DNA from: an uncultured Flavonifractor sp. | Lineage (GTDB): Bacteria > Bacillota > Clostridia > Oscillospirales > Oscillospiraceae | NCBI GenBank assembly: GCA_947346365.1 | Contig: CANAAV010000006.1 | Coordinates: forward strand, 61,281-125,280 | Length of the DNA: 64,000 bases | Direction of reading: 5' to 3' | Shown: piece by piece, positions 41,136 to 50,028 of the stretch | Layout: the number at the start of each line of letters is the position of its first letter | Position numbering within the stretch: the stretch's first letter is position 1 | Position numbers and translations under genes: made by a program | The notes under the pieces: model-generated | Databases searched by the model: none | Told to the model about the DNA's origin: nothing | The model's input: only the letters and a program-made list of their open reading frames with translations

Positions 41136-41192
41136 GTATTAGGGGGCGGGGAGGGCCCGCCCCCTGCCTAAAACGAAGCGGGAGGGCCTGCC

Positions 41193-41909
41193 ATGAGCAC
41201 AAAATCCATCAATGACGTGGAGCCGGTCGAGCCCGACATCCCTGTGGAGCCGGAGGAGCCGGAGAAGCCCGTCTTCAAAATCCCTCTGAGGGAAAACGCC
41301 CTCACCACCCTGGAAGCCGTCAAGGTCTTCATGGGCATCGACCTGGAGACTGAGGACCCGCAGCGGGACGCGGCTCTGTCTCAGCTCATTAACGCCGCGT
41401 CTGCGTGGCTGGAAACCACGCTAGGCCGGAAGCTGGGCCGCAGGGACTACCGGGAGCGCTATACCGCCCCCGGGACGCAGCGGCTTGTCCTGGAGCAGTA
41501 CCCCATCCGAAAGATCGCCAAGATCACAGACACCGACAATGACGTGGAGCTGGACGGCTACTACTGGGACGACGACGGCCACATCGGCGTGGTCTACCGG
41601 GAGGACGGCTGGACCTACCACGGGCACATCGGAGGTCTGGCCCGGGACTACATCGCCCCCCGGCGCTATCTGCTGGTGGAGTACACAGCAGGGTACATCC
41701 TGCCCAAGGACGCCACCGATGAGGAGCCGTCCGACTTCCCGGCGGACCTGGAGGCCGTTCTCTGGAACATGATCGCGCAACAGTGGTCTATCATGGACCA
41801 CGACGCCGCCGGGCTGGCCGCCTTTAGCATCTCCGACGTCTCCTGGACCTTCGATAAGGAGATCAGCGGGACGTGGCAGTCCGTCATTTCTGCTTACAGG
41901 CGGTGGTGA
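41193..41909 (+). CDS. Head-tail connector (gp6-like)
   Basis: 238 residues from ATG 41193. After a Pro/Glu-rich N-terminal extension, the segment TTLEAVKVFMGID..DAALSQLINAASAWLETTLGRKLGRRDYRERY.. and YPIRKIAKITD is typical of phage head-tail connector (DNA-packaging gp6-like) proteins forming a ring under the portal. The position is standard. Confidence 0.8.
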   Translation: MSTKSINDVEPVEPDIPVEPEEPEKPVFKIPLRENALTTLEAVKVFMGIDLETEDPQRDAALSQLINAASAWLETTLGRKLGRRDYRERYTAPGTQRLVLEQYPIRKIAKITDTDNDVELDGYYWDDDGHIGVVYREDGWTYHGHIGGLARDYIAPRRYLLVEYTAGYILPKDATDEEPSDFPADLEAVLWNMIAQQWSIMDHDAAGLAAFSISDVSWTFDKEISGTWQSVISAYRRW

Positions 41910-41910
41910 T

Positions 41911-42609
41911 ATGAGGGTCCTGCGAGATACCGTCCGACCGGAGCTGGACCGCATCAAGCGGGAGCTGGCCGCCCTTCGCTCCATGCAAATTCATGTGGGC
42001 ATCATGGGGGACGCCGAGAGCGACCTTTTGATGATTGCCCATGTGCATGAGTATGGGGCGACCATCACCGCGAAGAACGTCCGAAACCTCACCATCCCGC
42101 TGACCGATGAGGCCAAGAAGGCGGGGAGCCCCCGGTCCTTCAACGACCTGGAGTGGGTCCCCGGGCGTCAGCCGGGGGTGAGTTTCCTTGTTCGGCCCCG
42201 CAAGCGCAAGGCCAGGAGCAAGGACCACCGGACGGTCACAAGTACGATCAGCACCCGCAGCGAGTACGACCCGAGGGACTATGACTGGCTTTATATGCTG
42301 GTCAAGAGCGTCAACATCCCCGAGCGCAGCTTCATCCGGGCCAGCTTCGATGCAGGCCGGGCGGAGCTGTCTGCGGCCTGCAAAGAGGCCGTCACCAATA
42401 TCATCCGCAAGGGCTGGACGGCCCAGGAGGCGGCGGACCATGTGGGGCGCATCGCCACCAACATGACCCGTCAGTTTATGAACGCCGGGCTGGAGCCTCC
42501 GAAGTCCAAGATAACTCAGCTCACCACCACCCAGCAGCAGCCCCTTTATGATACTGGGCGGCTGATAGGAAGTATCGCCTACAAAGTGGAAGGAGGCGGT
42601 CAGTCATGA
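41911..42609 (+). CDS. Head-tail / tail-completion protein (gp10 or Mu G-like)
   Basis: 232 residues from ATG 41911. Landmarks are MQIHVGIMGD..MIAHVHEYGATI, NIPERSFIRASFDAG and QPLYDTGRLIGSIAYKV, the features of HK97-gp10/Mu-gpG-type tail-completion proteins. It ends four bases into the next gene. Confidence 0.75.
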   Translation: MRVLRDTVRPELDRIKRELAALRSMQIHVGIMGDAESDLLMIAHVHEYGATITAKNVRNLTIPLTDEAKKAGSPRSFNDLEWVPGRQPGVSFLVRPRKRKARSKDHRTVTSTISTRSEYDPRDYDWLYMLVKSVNIPERSFIRASFDAGRAELSAACKEAVTNIIRKGWTAQEAADHVGRIATNMTRQFMNAGLEPPKSKITQLTTTQQQPLYDTGRLIGSIAYKVEGGGQS

Positions 42610-42974
42610 GATCGTTGCGCGGCCCTAAGCTCCCCCGGAACCTCTTGCACACCATGTACCGCATCACCCGAGAGGAAGGGCGGTATGACCCCGAGAAGGG
42701 CGGCCAGTTCACCGGTGGTAAGCCTGTGGAGGTTCCTTTCCAGGGTGTAGTCATGCCTATGAACAATGAGGACTTGCAGTACATGGACAGCGGGACATCC
42801 ACCATCAACGTCCAAAAGGTTTATACCAACGGCGAGACGCTGGAAATTGGGGCACAGTTCCGGGACGGCTATGACGATCAGGTCTACACCGTCAAACAGG
42901 AGCTTACCCACGGCCCAATTCACTCCATGAAGCGCTACATGGTCGAAAAGAAAGGGGGCAGTAAGCCGAAGTGA
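42606..42974 (+). CDS. Putative neck / head-completion protein
   Basis: 122 residues from ATG 42606. Beta-rich, with PVEVPFQGVVMPMNNEDLQYMDSGT and DGYDDQVYTVKQEL, a pattern seen in short head-closure proteins at this position. Overlaps both neighbours by four bases. Confidence 0.65.
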   Translation: MRSLRGPKLPRNLLHTMYRITREEGRYDPEKGGQFTGGKPVEVPFQGVVMPMNNEDLQYMDSGTSTINVQKVYTNGETLEIGAQFRDGYDDQVYTVKQELTHGPIHSMKRYMVEKKGGSKPK

Positions 42975-43501
42975 CACCTGTTTTCCTGAGAAATCAGATC
43001 GTGAAGTTGCTGTGGAGCTACCTGAAAATCCCGGTTATCCTTTCTGATCAGGCACAGCCGGAGGCGGTCCCTCCCTTCTGCATCTACTCTGTCACGTCCC
43101 CGTACTCCGGTGGTGGGGAGCTGGGGGACATCACCAACCGGGATGCCGAGGACCCCATGGAACTCCTGGAGGACCGAACGGAAATGCCTTCTGCAACCTT
43201 TTCCTTCACCCTTTGCAGCGAGAACCGCGTAGAGGATGACGGGGAGGAGATCAGCGGCGCAGATGAGGCGGAGGAGCTGGCCGACAAGGCCGTGGGCTTC
43301 TTCAAGCAGATAGGATACGATGACTTTGCCCGTCTAGGCATCTGTATCGTGGATGTCGGGCCGGTCCAAGACCGCTCCACCCTTATGGTGGATGAGGAAT
43401 CTAGGCGGAAGGGCTTCGACGTCCGCATCCGGTACACCCGGACCGACACCCGCACTATTCAAACAGTTCAGCACACCACTATCATACCGAAAAAGGAGTG
43501 A
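42971..43501 (+). CDS. Tail terminator / neck protein (LIC_12616-like)
   Basis: 176 residues from GTG 42971. PVFLRNQIVKLLWSYLKIPVILSDQAQPEAVPPFCIYSVTSPY and the TFSFTLCSENRVED..AVGFFKQIGYDDF core resemble the LIC_12616 phage neck terminator family. It lies directly before the tail sheath, as expected for a tail terminator. Confidence 0.75.
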   Translation: MTPVFLRNQIVKLLWSYLKIPVILSDQAQPEAVPPFCIYSVTSPYSGGGELGDITNRDAEDPMELLEDRTEMPSATFSFTLCSENRVEDDGEEISGADEAEELADKAVGFFKQIGYDDFARLGICIVDVGPVQDRSTLMVDEESRRKGFDVRIRYTRTDTRTIQTVQHTTIIPKKE

Positions 43502-43508
43502 ATCCGCT

Positions 43509-44939
43509 ATGAGTAAGGACATCCAAGTCTATACCGCCATTGACGCCAAGATCAAGCCTGCGGAGCGCCTTGACATCCTGGTGCTTTCCACCGAGGGCAA
43601 GGCGGAGATGAAGACCTACAACGACCTGGAGCTCATCAAGCAGGCGTTCGACGGTAAGAAGATCGCCAAACAGATTGACCGGCTATTTAACCAGGACCAC
43701 ACCCTAGCCGACACGCTCATTCGCAAGGTCCGCACTGCTGGCATCGACAACCCGCAGAATGAGGGCGGCAAGCCCTCCGTTCTCACCGTTACTTTCAGCG
43801 AGGCCAATACCGCGACCCCGCTGGAACCTTCCACCACCTACTACGCCAAGCTGGGCGGTAAGCCTGTGGTGTCGGTCACGACCGGAGAGGCGGCCCCCAC
43901 GGACGACACATGCTTTGCGGGGCTGTTTGAGGACGTTGCCTTTACCGAGGACTATGTGGAATTTACCGCGGAGATCAACGGCAGCTCCGTGGCCTTCACG
44001 TCCACTACTCGGACACCCGTGTCCGGGTACGATGAGACGGTCGGCCTGTATGCCGATGAGGACTGCATGGTGAGCCTGGGCCTGACCGGCGCTCAGTTGT
44101 CGGTCGAGAGTGGCCGGGAGGATGTGACCAAAGCGCAGAACCTCATCGCGGCTCTGGAGGCCCTGCGGGACATCGACGACGACTTCTACATCGTCCTCAC
44201 CGATGTCATCGACGAAGACTGCGTGGAAGCCCTCTGCGCGTGGGCGGAGAGCACCGAGCCCACCGAAGCGGCCCTGGGTGCGGGCGTCGAAGATCACCGG
44301 AAGTTCTACTTCGGCCAGACCGACAACAAGAATTACAAGAACACCCACGGGCGTAGCGCTGTGATCTACACCGACAAGCCTCTGGAGGAGTGGGCGGACG
44401 CCGCCTGGCTGGGCTGTGTTGGTCCCTTCTGGCCGCAGTCTGTCACCTGGAAGTGGAAGATCCCCGACGGCCTCACCCCGCCCGATCTGCGCGACAGCGA
44501 GCGCGACATCCTGGAGGAGAACCTTGTCAACTTCTTCACGGTGGAGTACAAGCACGAATATGTCAAGAACGGCATTTGCGGCGATGGGAATTTCATCGAC
44601 AACGTGCTGGGGGCCGACTACATCACCTACCAGATGAGGGAAAACCTCTACGCCATCTTCATGGAAAACCCCAAGATCGGCTACACCGACGCGGGCTTCG
44701 CCATTGTGGCGTCCGGCGTATATGCTGCCCTGAACCGGGCGACAGCTCTGTCCATCATCGCCAAGGACCCGGAGAACAATTCCGGCATCTACACCGTCAC
44801 CATCCCCAAGCGGGCCGAGGCCACGGATGAGCAGGCCCGGAATCGCATCATGCCCAATATTGAGTGGGAGGCCCAGCTCGAAGGGGCCATTCACAGCGTC
44901 AAGGTCCGGGGCGTCCTGCGCGTCACCCTGAACCGGTAA
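43509..44939 (+). CDS. Tail sheath (DUF3383-like)
   Basis: 476 residues from ATG 43509. The order (SKDIQVYTAIDAKIKPAERLDILVLST.., central DDDFYIVLTDVIDEDCVEALCAW, GPFWPQSVTWKWKIPDGLTPPDL, C-terminal PNIEWEAQLEGAIHSVKVRG) matches DUF3383 sheath-type proteins of contractile-tailed phages. This gene, with the tube and spike genes, makes the phage a myovirus type. Confidence 0.85.
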   Translation: MSKDIQVYTAIDAKIKPAERLDILVLSTEGKAEMKTYNDLELIKQAFDGKKIAKQIDRLFNQDHTLADTLIRKVRTAGIDNPQNEGGKPSVLTVTFSEANTATPLEPSTTYYAKLGGKPVVSVTTGEAAPTDDTCFAGLFEDVAFTEDYVEFTAEINGSSVAFTSTTRTPVSGYDETVGLYADEDCMVSLGLTGAQLSVESGREDVTKAQNLIAALEALRDIDDDFYIVLTDVIDEDCVEALCAWAESTEPTEAALGAGVEDHRKFYFGQTDNKNYKNTHGRSAVIYTDKPLEEWADAAWLGCVGPFWPQSVTWKWKIPDGLTPPDLRDSERDILEENLVNFFTVEYKHEYVKNGICGDGNFIDNVLGADYITYQMRENLYAIFMENPKIGYTDAGFAIVASGVYAALNRATALSIIAKDPENNSGIYTVTIPKRAEATDEQARNRIMPNIEWEAQLEGAIHSVKVRGVLRVTLNR

Positions 44940-44950
44940 GGAGGTAAACC

Positions 44951-45373
44951 ATGGCTACTAATGCAAACGGCATCGAGGTCGCAACCTACGACCCCCGAAA
45001 GGTCAATCTCATCCTGAATGGGAAGGTTATCACCGGCTTTTCTGCGGACGGCGTTGTCACCATCACCCGGAATGAGGACATCGTGACCACCGCCGTCGGC
45101 GTCAAGGGCGATGTTGCCTACTCCGAGAACGCCAACGAGAGCGGGAACATCGCCTTCACCCTGATGGAATCCTCCAGCTCCCTCCCCTATGTCCGGGAGC
45201 TGTCCCTCAAGCGGCGCCCGGTCCAAGTCACCATTACCGACGCCAACGACGTGGGCGCGGTCCAGGTGGCCGAGGAGGACTGCCGGGTCCTCAAGCCCGC
45301 AGACGCCAACCGCTCCAAGGAAGTGGGCGGGGAACAGGTCAACATCTTTGTCCCGTTCCTGAATTTCCGTTAA
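44951..45373 (+). CDS. Tail tube protein
   Basis: 140 residues from ATG 44951 after GGAGG. Beta-sandwich-like (VNLILNGKVITGFSADGVVTITRNED.., GNIAFTLMESSSSLPYVREL) and in the canonical place after the sheath. Length and pattern match myophage tube proteins (phage structural protein family). Confidence 0.85.
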   Translation: MATNANGIEVATYDPRKVNLILNGKVITGFSADGVVTITRNEDIVTTAVGVKGDVAYSENANESGNIAFTLMESSSSLPYVRELSLKRRPVQVTITDANDVGAVQVAEEDCRVLKPADANRSKEVGGEQVNIFVPFLNFR

Positions 45374-45439
45374 TCCATGCCCGGCAAAAACTGGCCCAAC
45401 AGGCCGAAAAGTCTATCTGAAAAGGGGTACAGAAAGTAT

Positions 45440-45709
45440 ATGGCTAGAACCAAAGACGTGACCATCAACGGTCAGAAATTTACCCTCCAGAGCGTTTCCC
45501 CGTCCTGGTACTACAACTTCAACGATGAGTGTGGCAACACCGGCGGCGGCAAGCGCAAGAGCGTCCAGTACATGGACGGTATGTTTCGCAACTGCGTGAT
45601 CTCCCCGGCTGAGGTCAAGGCGGACGGCATGGGCTACTTCGACGAAAAGGAAGACCTGAGTACCGCCGAGAAGCTGATCGCAGAGATCGAGCGGTTTCTT
45701 CGCGGATGA
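45440..45709 (+). CDS. Tail assembly chaperone, G-type, with frameshift signal
   Basis: 89 residues from ATG 45440, ending ERFLRG-stop. It sits between tube and tape measure, where gpG/gpGT chaperones lie. The downstream open frame (45678-45905) has no usable start, so ribosomal slippage is expected. UUU-C at 45695-45698 followed by CUU allows a +1 slip of Phe-tRNA; a -2 shift gives the same frame. Confidence 0.8.
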   Translation: MARTKDVTINGQKFTLQSVSPSWYYNFNDECGNTGGGKRKSVQYMDGMFRNCVISPAEVKADGMGYFDEKEDLSTAEKLIAEIERFLRG

Positions 45710-45905
45710 GCTATCTGTAAAGGCGGCCATCCGCCGGGCCAAGGCCAAAAAGGAATTTTGGTGCATGGTATGGTCCGGGAACGGCGTCACCTACACCGAG
45801 ATGATGCAGATGGACCTTGCGGAATACCGCGAAGCAGTACAAGCGAAGATCCTCTACATTGACGTCTGGAGGCCGGAGGCCAAGAAAAACGCTAAAAACA
45901 GGTAG
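45678..45905 (+). CDS. Frameshifted T-type extension of the tail chaperone
   Basis: Open frame entered by a +1 (or -2) shift near 45698 and ending at TAG 45903-45905. The added 68 residues (FADELSVKAAIRRAKAKKEFW..YIDVWRPEAKKNAKNR) make a fusion of about 154 residues. Basic content and position fit the T domain that binds the tape measure. It has no RBS and no early ATG. The stop overlaps a terminator hairpin. Confidence 0.75.
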   Translation, partial: SQRSSGFFADELSVKAAIRRAKAKKEFWCMVWSGNGVTYTEMMQMDLAEYREAVQAKILYIDVWRPEAKKNAKNR

Positions 45906-45933
45906 CTTCCCTGCGGGGAGGCTACCTGTTTTT
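45898..45933 (+). terminator. Terminator between tail chaperone and tape measure
   Basis: ACAGGTAGC..TTCCC (45898-45910) pairs with GGGAG..GCTACCTG (45915-45928), followed by TTTTT. A terminator inside a late operon implies read-through or control over the ratio of tube/chaperone to tape-measure transcripts. Confidence 0.75.
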
Positions 45934-45952
45934 CGTAAAGGAGGCGAACACA

Positions 45953-48900
45953 GTGGACGACGCGAGAGAGCTGCAATATGGCATCGAGTTTGAAACCAGC
46001 GAGGCCGACGGCTCGATAGACCAGCTAGGCGAGGGCCTAGACCGCCTGGAACAGCGCATAGGCGCAGCCGAGATGGGTGCTCAGAGAATGGGCGCGGGCG
46101 TCGTCTCCGCCTGTGATAGCGGGGCGGCCGGTGCTGACCGTTTCACCGGAGCCGTGGACCGCACCAGCGGGGCCATGGAGGACATGGCCGACAGCACCAG
46201 ATCAGCGGCGGACACCGCCCGCCTATTCGGTGGGGGACTGGACGACGCCGAGGAAGACGCTGAGGCCCTTCGCTCCAGGCTCAGGGAGACAGCGGAAGGG
46301 GCTGAGGACCTGGGCGCCGCCTTCCGAGAAACTATGGCCGACGGCCTGGAGGCCGGGCAGAGCATCGCAAAGAGTTTTGGAAGCGGACTGACCGGCGCAA
46401 TCGACTTCTCCCGGAACAAGGTCAAGACCTTTGTAAACGATACGGTCAAGGGCGCTCAGAATATTGCAACAAAATTCAAGCACCCAATCCAGACCATCCG
46501 CACCGGACTTGTAAAGGCCCTGCGCGGAGCCCAGGACAGCACCGAGGACCTGGGAGACGCCGCAGGGGATACGGAGGACGACCTCCAAGAAATGGGCGAC
46601 GCCGGGGAGGAAGCAGGAAATCAAGTCTCCGAGGCCATCAAGAGCGTGGTCGCTTCCTTCATTGGCCTGGAGGCCATCAAACAAGGCATCGAGCTCCTAA
46701 AGCAGTTTGGAGCGTCTGCCCTGGACGCCTTCTCCGCTGCGGAAACCACCACCAAGCAGTTTGACGCCCTGTTTTCCACATCTGCATCCGAGTGGGTGGA
46801 TAACTACGCCAACGCGGTACATCGGAGCACCAGCGAAGTTATGAGCTTCATGGTGCAAAACAAATCCATGTACCAGGAGATGGGGATAACCGGGGAAGCA
46901 GCGGAGGAGCTGTCCACCCTCACCACGTCCCTGGCCTATGACTTCGGCAACGCCTTTTCGATGGACGATGCTGAGGCCCTGGGCCTTGTCCAGAGCGCCA
47001 TCCAGGGCGACACGGCGGCCCTCAATGCCTACGGAGTAACCCTGGATGAGACGGCCCTCAAACAGAGCGCGGCGGCCCTGGGGCTCAGTGATAACATCGA
47101 CGCGCTGGATGACGCCGCCATGGCCCAGGTCCGGCTAAATGCCATCCTGGAGCAGACGTCGGATATTCAGCAGGCCGCCATCAACCAGACCGGCGGGCTC
47201 ACCAACAGCATGAAAAGCCTAAATGGCGTGTGGTCCAATTTTGTGACCACGGCGGGCGGCAAATTCGCGCCTGCCGTCGAGAGCGTCATAGGCGCTGTTC
47301 TGGACGACTGGCCCACCATCGAGCCCATGCTCCTGTCCTTTGTCGATGTGCTGGCCGACGGGATAGGTGGCGTCGCACCGACTTTGATCGAGCTGGCGCA
47401 AAATCTGATTCCGTCGGTCACATCCGTCCTGGGGACGCTGGTGGGTGCTGCCGGGCCGGTCCTCTCGGTATTCACCGATATAGCGAGCTCCGCGCTGCCG
47501 CCGCTGGTCGAGATTGTCGAAAGCCTTGTTTCCTACGTCTTGCCGCCGTTTTTGTCCACCCTGGAGACACTGAACACCAACGTCATTCAGCCCCTCATCC
47601 CCGTCATTCAGCAAATCGCCGCTCAAGTGCTGACGGTATTCGGCCAAGCCTTCTCTGCGGCCGGCCAGATCATAGGGCAGATAGCAACGTCTGTTATCCC
47701 GCCCCTGACCCAAATTTTAGGGGTGCTGATTCAGGCGATGCAGCCCATTATTTCTGCGGTCCAGAGCTTCATCTCCGCGCTCCTGCCGCCCTTGATGTCC
47801 CTGATCTCCACCGCTGGAAAGTTACTTTCCGGTGTCATTCTCCCTGCCGTGAGCGCCCTATCCCCAGTCTTGAGCGTGGTGGGCGACATCCTAGGCGTGA
47901 TAGGCGACGTCCTGGGCAAGGTGGTCGGCTGGCTGGCCGACGGCGCGAGCAAGGTGGTGGACTTCTTCTCCGGCCTGTTCGGAGGAGCGAAAGAAAGCAG
48001 CGCTGCCGTGGAGGAGCTGGGCAACAGCGTCACGGACCTGGGGGCCGCCACCGAGAGCGTCAAGTCCCCGGACATCGAGATACCCACGCCGGAGGTCCCG
48101 GATATTCCGACGATCACTGTACCGGTGGAAACCACCCCCTTCGAGCTGCCAGACTTCACGGCGGAGATCACGCCCCTGGACCTCCCCATCACAGCAGAGG
48201 TCCCGGAGATTGTTCCGCCTGCGGTCGAGGCCGTCAACATCCCGGTCACGGTGGATACTCCCGTTATCCCCGAGCCGGAGGTCACGGCGGTCGAGTTGCC
48301 TGTCACCGTCCAGAAGCCGGTTATCCCGGAGCCGGACCCGCCGGATATGCCCACTCTGACGCTGGGGCCGGTAAATACCGCCCCATTCAACCAGTCTATC
48401 ACAAAAGCCATGCAGGACACGGACGCCGCCGGGCAGGCATCCTCCAAGGCGCTCCAGACCTTCTATGAGAGCTCCATGGACAACATCGGGACGGCGGCCT
48501 CCAGCACCTTCGCCCGGGCTGCCTCCGATGCAGAAAATAGCTGGTCCCGCATGGTGGACGCCGCCCGGGAGGGAGCCCGGAACATCGTTTCCAGTTTCCA
48601 GGACATTGGAGTTGCTGCCAATAAGGCGGGAAACACCAAACTGTCCATTTCCTCTGCAAGCATCCCGAGCCACGCCAGCGGAACGCCGTCCTTTGAGGGC
48701 GGATGGACCCGGATGAATGAGGAGGGCGGAGAGCTGGCCTATCTGCCCAGCGGGACGGCCATCATCCCTGCGGACCAGACGGACAAGATCATCAACGATT
48801 CTACCACCAACAACAGCGCTGTGGAGTACACAGACAGCTCTACCTTCTCCCCACAGCTCAGTATTGTGATGGGCGAAGGTGGCGGGGGCGTCGATGAGGA

Positions 48901-49003
48901 AGCCCTTCTGGCCCGTATCCGCGACCAGATGGAGCAATTCTGGCGTGAGAAGAAAGAGGAAGAATACCACAAGAGGGCCCTGCAAGGCGCTCACGCACGA
49001 TAG
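45953..49003 (+). CDS. Tail tape measure protein
   Basis: 1016 residues from GTG 45953 after AAAGGAGG. The N-terminal third is helical coiled coil rich in Ala/Glu/Asp. The middle (about 460-680) has repeated hydrophobic helices (LADGIGGVAPTLIELAQNLIPSV..). It is followed by a Pro/Val/Ile/Thr-rich repetitive stretch (about 700-805, PEVPDIPTI.. units) and a helical C-terminus. Length sets tail length; at about 1.5 angstrom per residue a tail near 150 nm is implied. Confidence 0.93.
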   Translation: MDDARELQYGIEFETSEADGSIDQLGEGLDRLEQRIGAAEMGAQRMGAGVVSACDSGAAGADRFTGAVDRTSGAMEDMADSTRSAADTARLFGGGLDDAEEDAEALRSRLRETAEGAEDLGAAFRETMADGLEAGQSIAKSFGSGLTGAIDFSRNKVKTFVNDTVKGAQNIATKFKHPIQTIRTGLVKALRGAQDSTEDLGDAAGDTEDDLQEMGDAGEEAGNQVSEAIKSVVASFIGLEAIKQGIELLKQFGASALDAFSAAETTTKQFDALFSTSASEWVDNYANAVHRSTSEVMSFMVQNKSMYQEMGITGEAAEELSTLTTSLAYDFGNAFSMDDAEALGLVQSAIQGDTAALNAYGVTLDETALKQSAAALGLSDNIDALDDAAMAQVRLNAILEQTSDIQQAAINQTGGLTNSMKSLNGVWSNFVTTAGGKFAPAVESVIGAVLDDWPTIEPMLLSFVDVLADGIGGVAPTLIELAQNLIPSVTSVLGTLVGAAGPVLSVFTDIASSALPPLVEIVESLVSYVLPPFLSTLETLNTNVIQPLIPVIQQIAAQVLTVFGQAFSAAGQIIGQIATSVIPPLTQILGVLIQAMQPIISAVQSFISALLPPLMSLISTAGKLLSGVILPAVSALSPVLSVVGDILGVIGDVLGKVVGWLADGASKVVDFFSGLFGGAKESSAAVEELGNSVTDLGAATESVKSPDIEIPTPEVPDIPTITVPVETTPFELPDFTAEITPLDLPITAEVPEIVPPAVEAVNIPVTVDTPVIPEPEVTAVELPVTVQKPVIPEPDPPDMPTLTLGPVNTAPFNQSITKAMQDTDAAGQASSKALQTFYESSMDNIGTAASSTFARAASDAENSWSRMVDAAREGARNIVSSFQDIGVAANKAGNTKLSISSASIPSHASGTPSFEGGWTRMNEEGGELAYLPSGTAIIPADQTDKIINDSTTNNSAVEYTDSSTFSPQLSIVMGEGGGGVDEEALLARIRDQMEQFWREKKEEEYHKRALQGAHAR

Positions 49004-49015
49004 GAGGGACCACCT

Positions 49016-49645
49016 ATGGCTTATACCCTCACTGGGAAGAAATGCGGTGTGGTACGCCTGGACCCCCGGAAAACGGGCATTGTTTCAGCGGAGAGTGCCC
49101 AATATTCCAGTAAGGCAACATCCAATCCCATCGAAAATGGGAGTAACATCAACGACCACGTTGTCCGGGACCCTGAAAAGTACACACTCGTTGGAGTGAC
49201 CATCGGCGGAAGTGCTTCCACTGATACCCTCAAGCGAATGTGGAAAGAAGGAGACATCCTGGAGTACACCGGCCGCATCCGCATCTCCTCCTGTGTCATT
49301 ATCAGCATGAAGCAGGATATTTCCGCGAAGAACAAAACCGGTGTTAGCTTTACCATCCAGCTCCAGGTCGTCAATATCACGTCTGCCGGTTATGTCGCGT
49401 CCGGGGAGCAGCTTATGAGCGCCCAGGACGCCGACACCGGCGAGAGCGCTGCCCCCATGAATAACACTACCCGGTCCAGCGGGACAAATCAGAAGAAGGC
49501 TACGACGGCAGACGGTTTGAAAACCACAACCGCCCAGTCCATCAGCTCCAGCGCCTATGCCCGGTATGTCCAGAGCTACGCATCCAAGCCGGATAGCAGC
49601 GGCGGGCCTTCCTCCCGCAGGCAGGCATCCTTTAGCGCGGCGTAA
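49016..49645 (+). CDS. Baseplate/tail-tip associated protein
   Basis: 209 residues from ATG 49016. The first about 140 residues are beta-rich (VVRLDPRKTGIVSAESAQYSSKATSNPIENG.., LQVVNITSAGYVASGEQLM), a pattern of Dit-like or LysM-position baseplate proteins. The tail is Ser/Thr-rich. It follows the tape measure, where a distal tail protein is expected. Exact family uncertain. Confidence 0.6.
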   Translation: MAYTLTGKKCGVVRLDPRKTGIVSAESAQYSSKATSNPIENGSNINDHVVRDPEKYTLVGVTIGGSASTDTLKRMWKEGDILEYTGRIRISSCVIISMKQDISAKNKTGVSFTIQLQVVNITSAGYVASGEQLMSAQDADTGESAAPMNNTTRSSGTNQKKATTADGLKTTTAQSISSSAYARYVQSYASKPDSSGGPSSRRQASFSAA

Positions 49646-49659
49646 GGGGGTGGGCATCC

Positions 49660-50028
49660 ATGGATGACGGACGCGAATTGATTGACCTGAGCAATACCGT
49701 GGAGTACATCGACGTGGACACGTCGAAGGTCCCCTACAACTTCTCTGTGAAGCTGGAGGACCGGACCTATACCTTCTGCATCCGCTACAACCCGTGGGGA
49801 GACTTCTTTACGGCGGACCTGTCCATCACCGCCACGGGGGAAATGCTGGTGTATGGGGATGTCATCCGGTATGGGCGTCCCCTGTTCAACTCCGTGGAGG
49901 ATGAGCGATTCCCCATCCCCGTCATCATTCCCCTGTGCCTGTCCGGCGATAGCATCCACGAAATCACCTGGGACAACTTTGGGAAGCAGGTCCGCCTTTA
50001 CCTGTACGAAAGGCGGGTGAGCGCATGA
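49660..50028 (+). CDS. Baseplate plug-like protein
   Basis: 122 residues from ATG 49660. VPYNFSVKLEDRTYTFCIRYNPWGDFFTADL and the closing WDNFGKQVRLYLYE are typical of phage baseplate plug proteins. It overlaps the gpD-like gene by four bases. Confidence 0.7.
   Translation: MDDGRELIDLSNTVEYIDVDTSKVPYNFSVKLEDRTYTFCIRYNPWGDFFTADLSITATGEMLVYGDVIRYGRPLFNSVEDERFPIPVIIPLCLSGDSIHEITWDNFGKQVRLYLYERRVSA

Noticed and set aside
41141-41165. Terminator between capsid-region genes
   Set aside because: Perfect 10-bp stem but no U-tract and the structural operon must be read through; kept only as a hairpin note.
47230-48468. 412-residue same-strand ORF inside the tape measure
   Set aside because: Arg/His-rich alternate-frame translation of the tape-measure gene.
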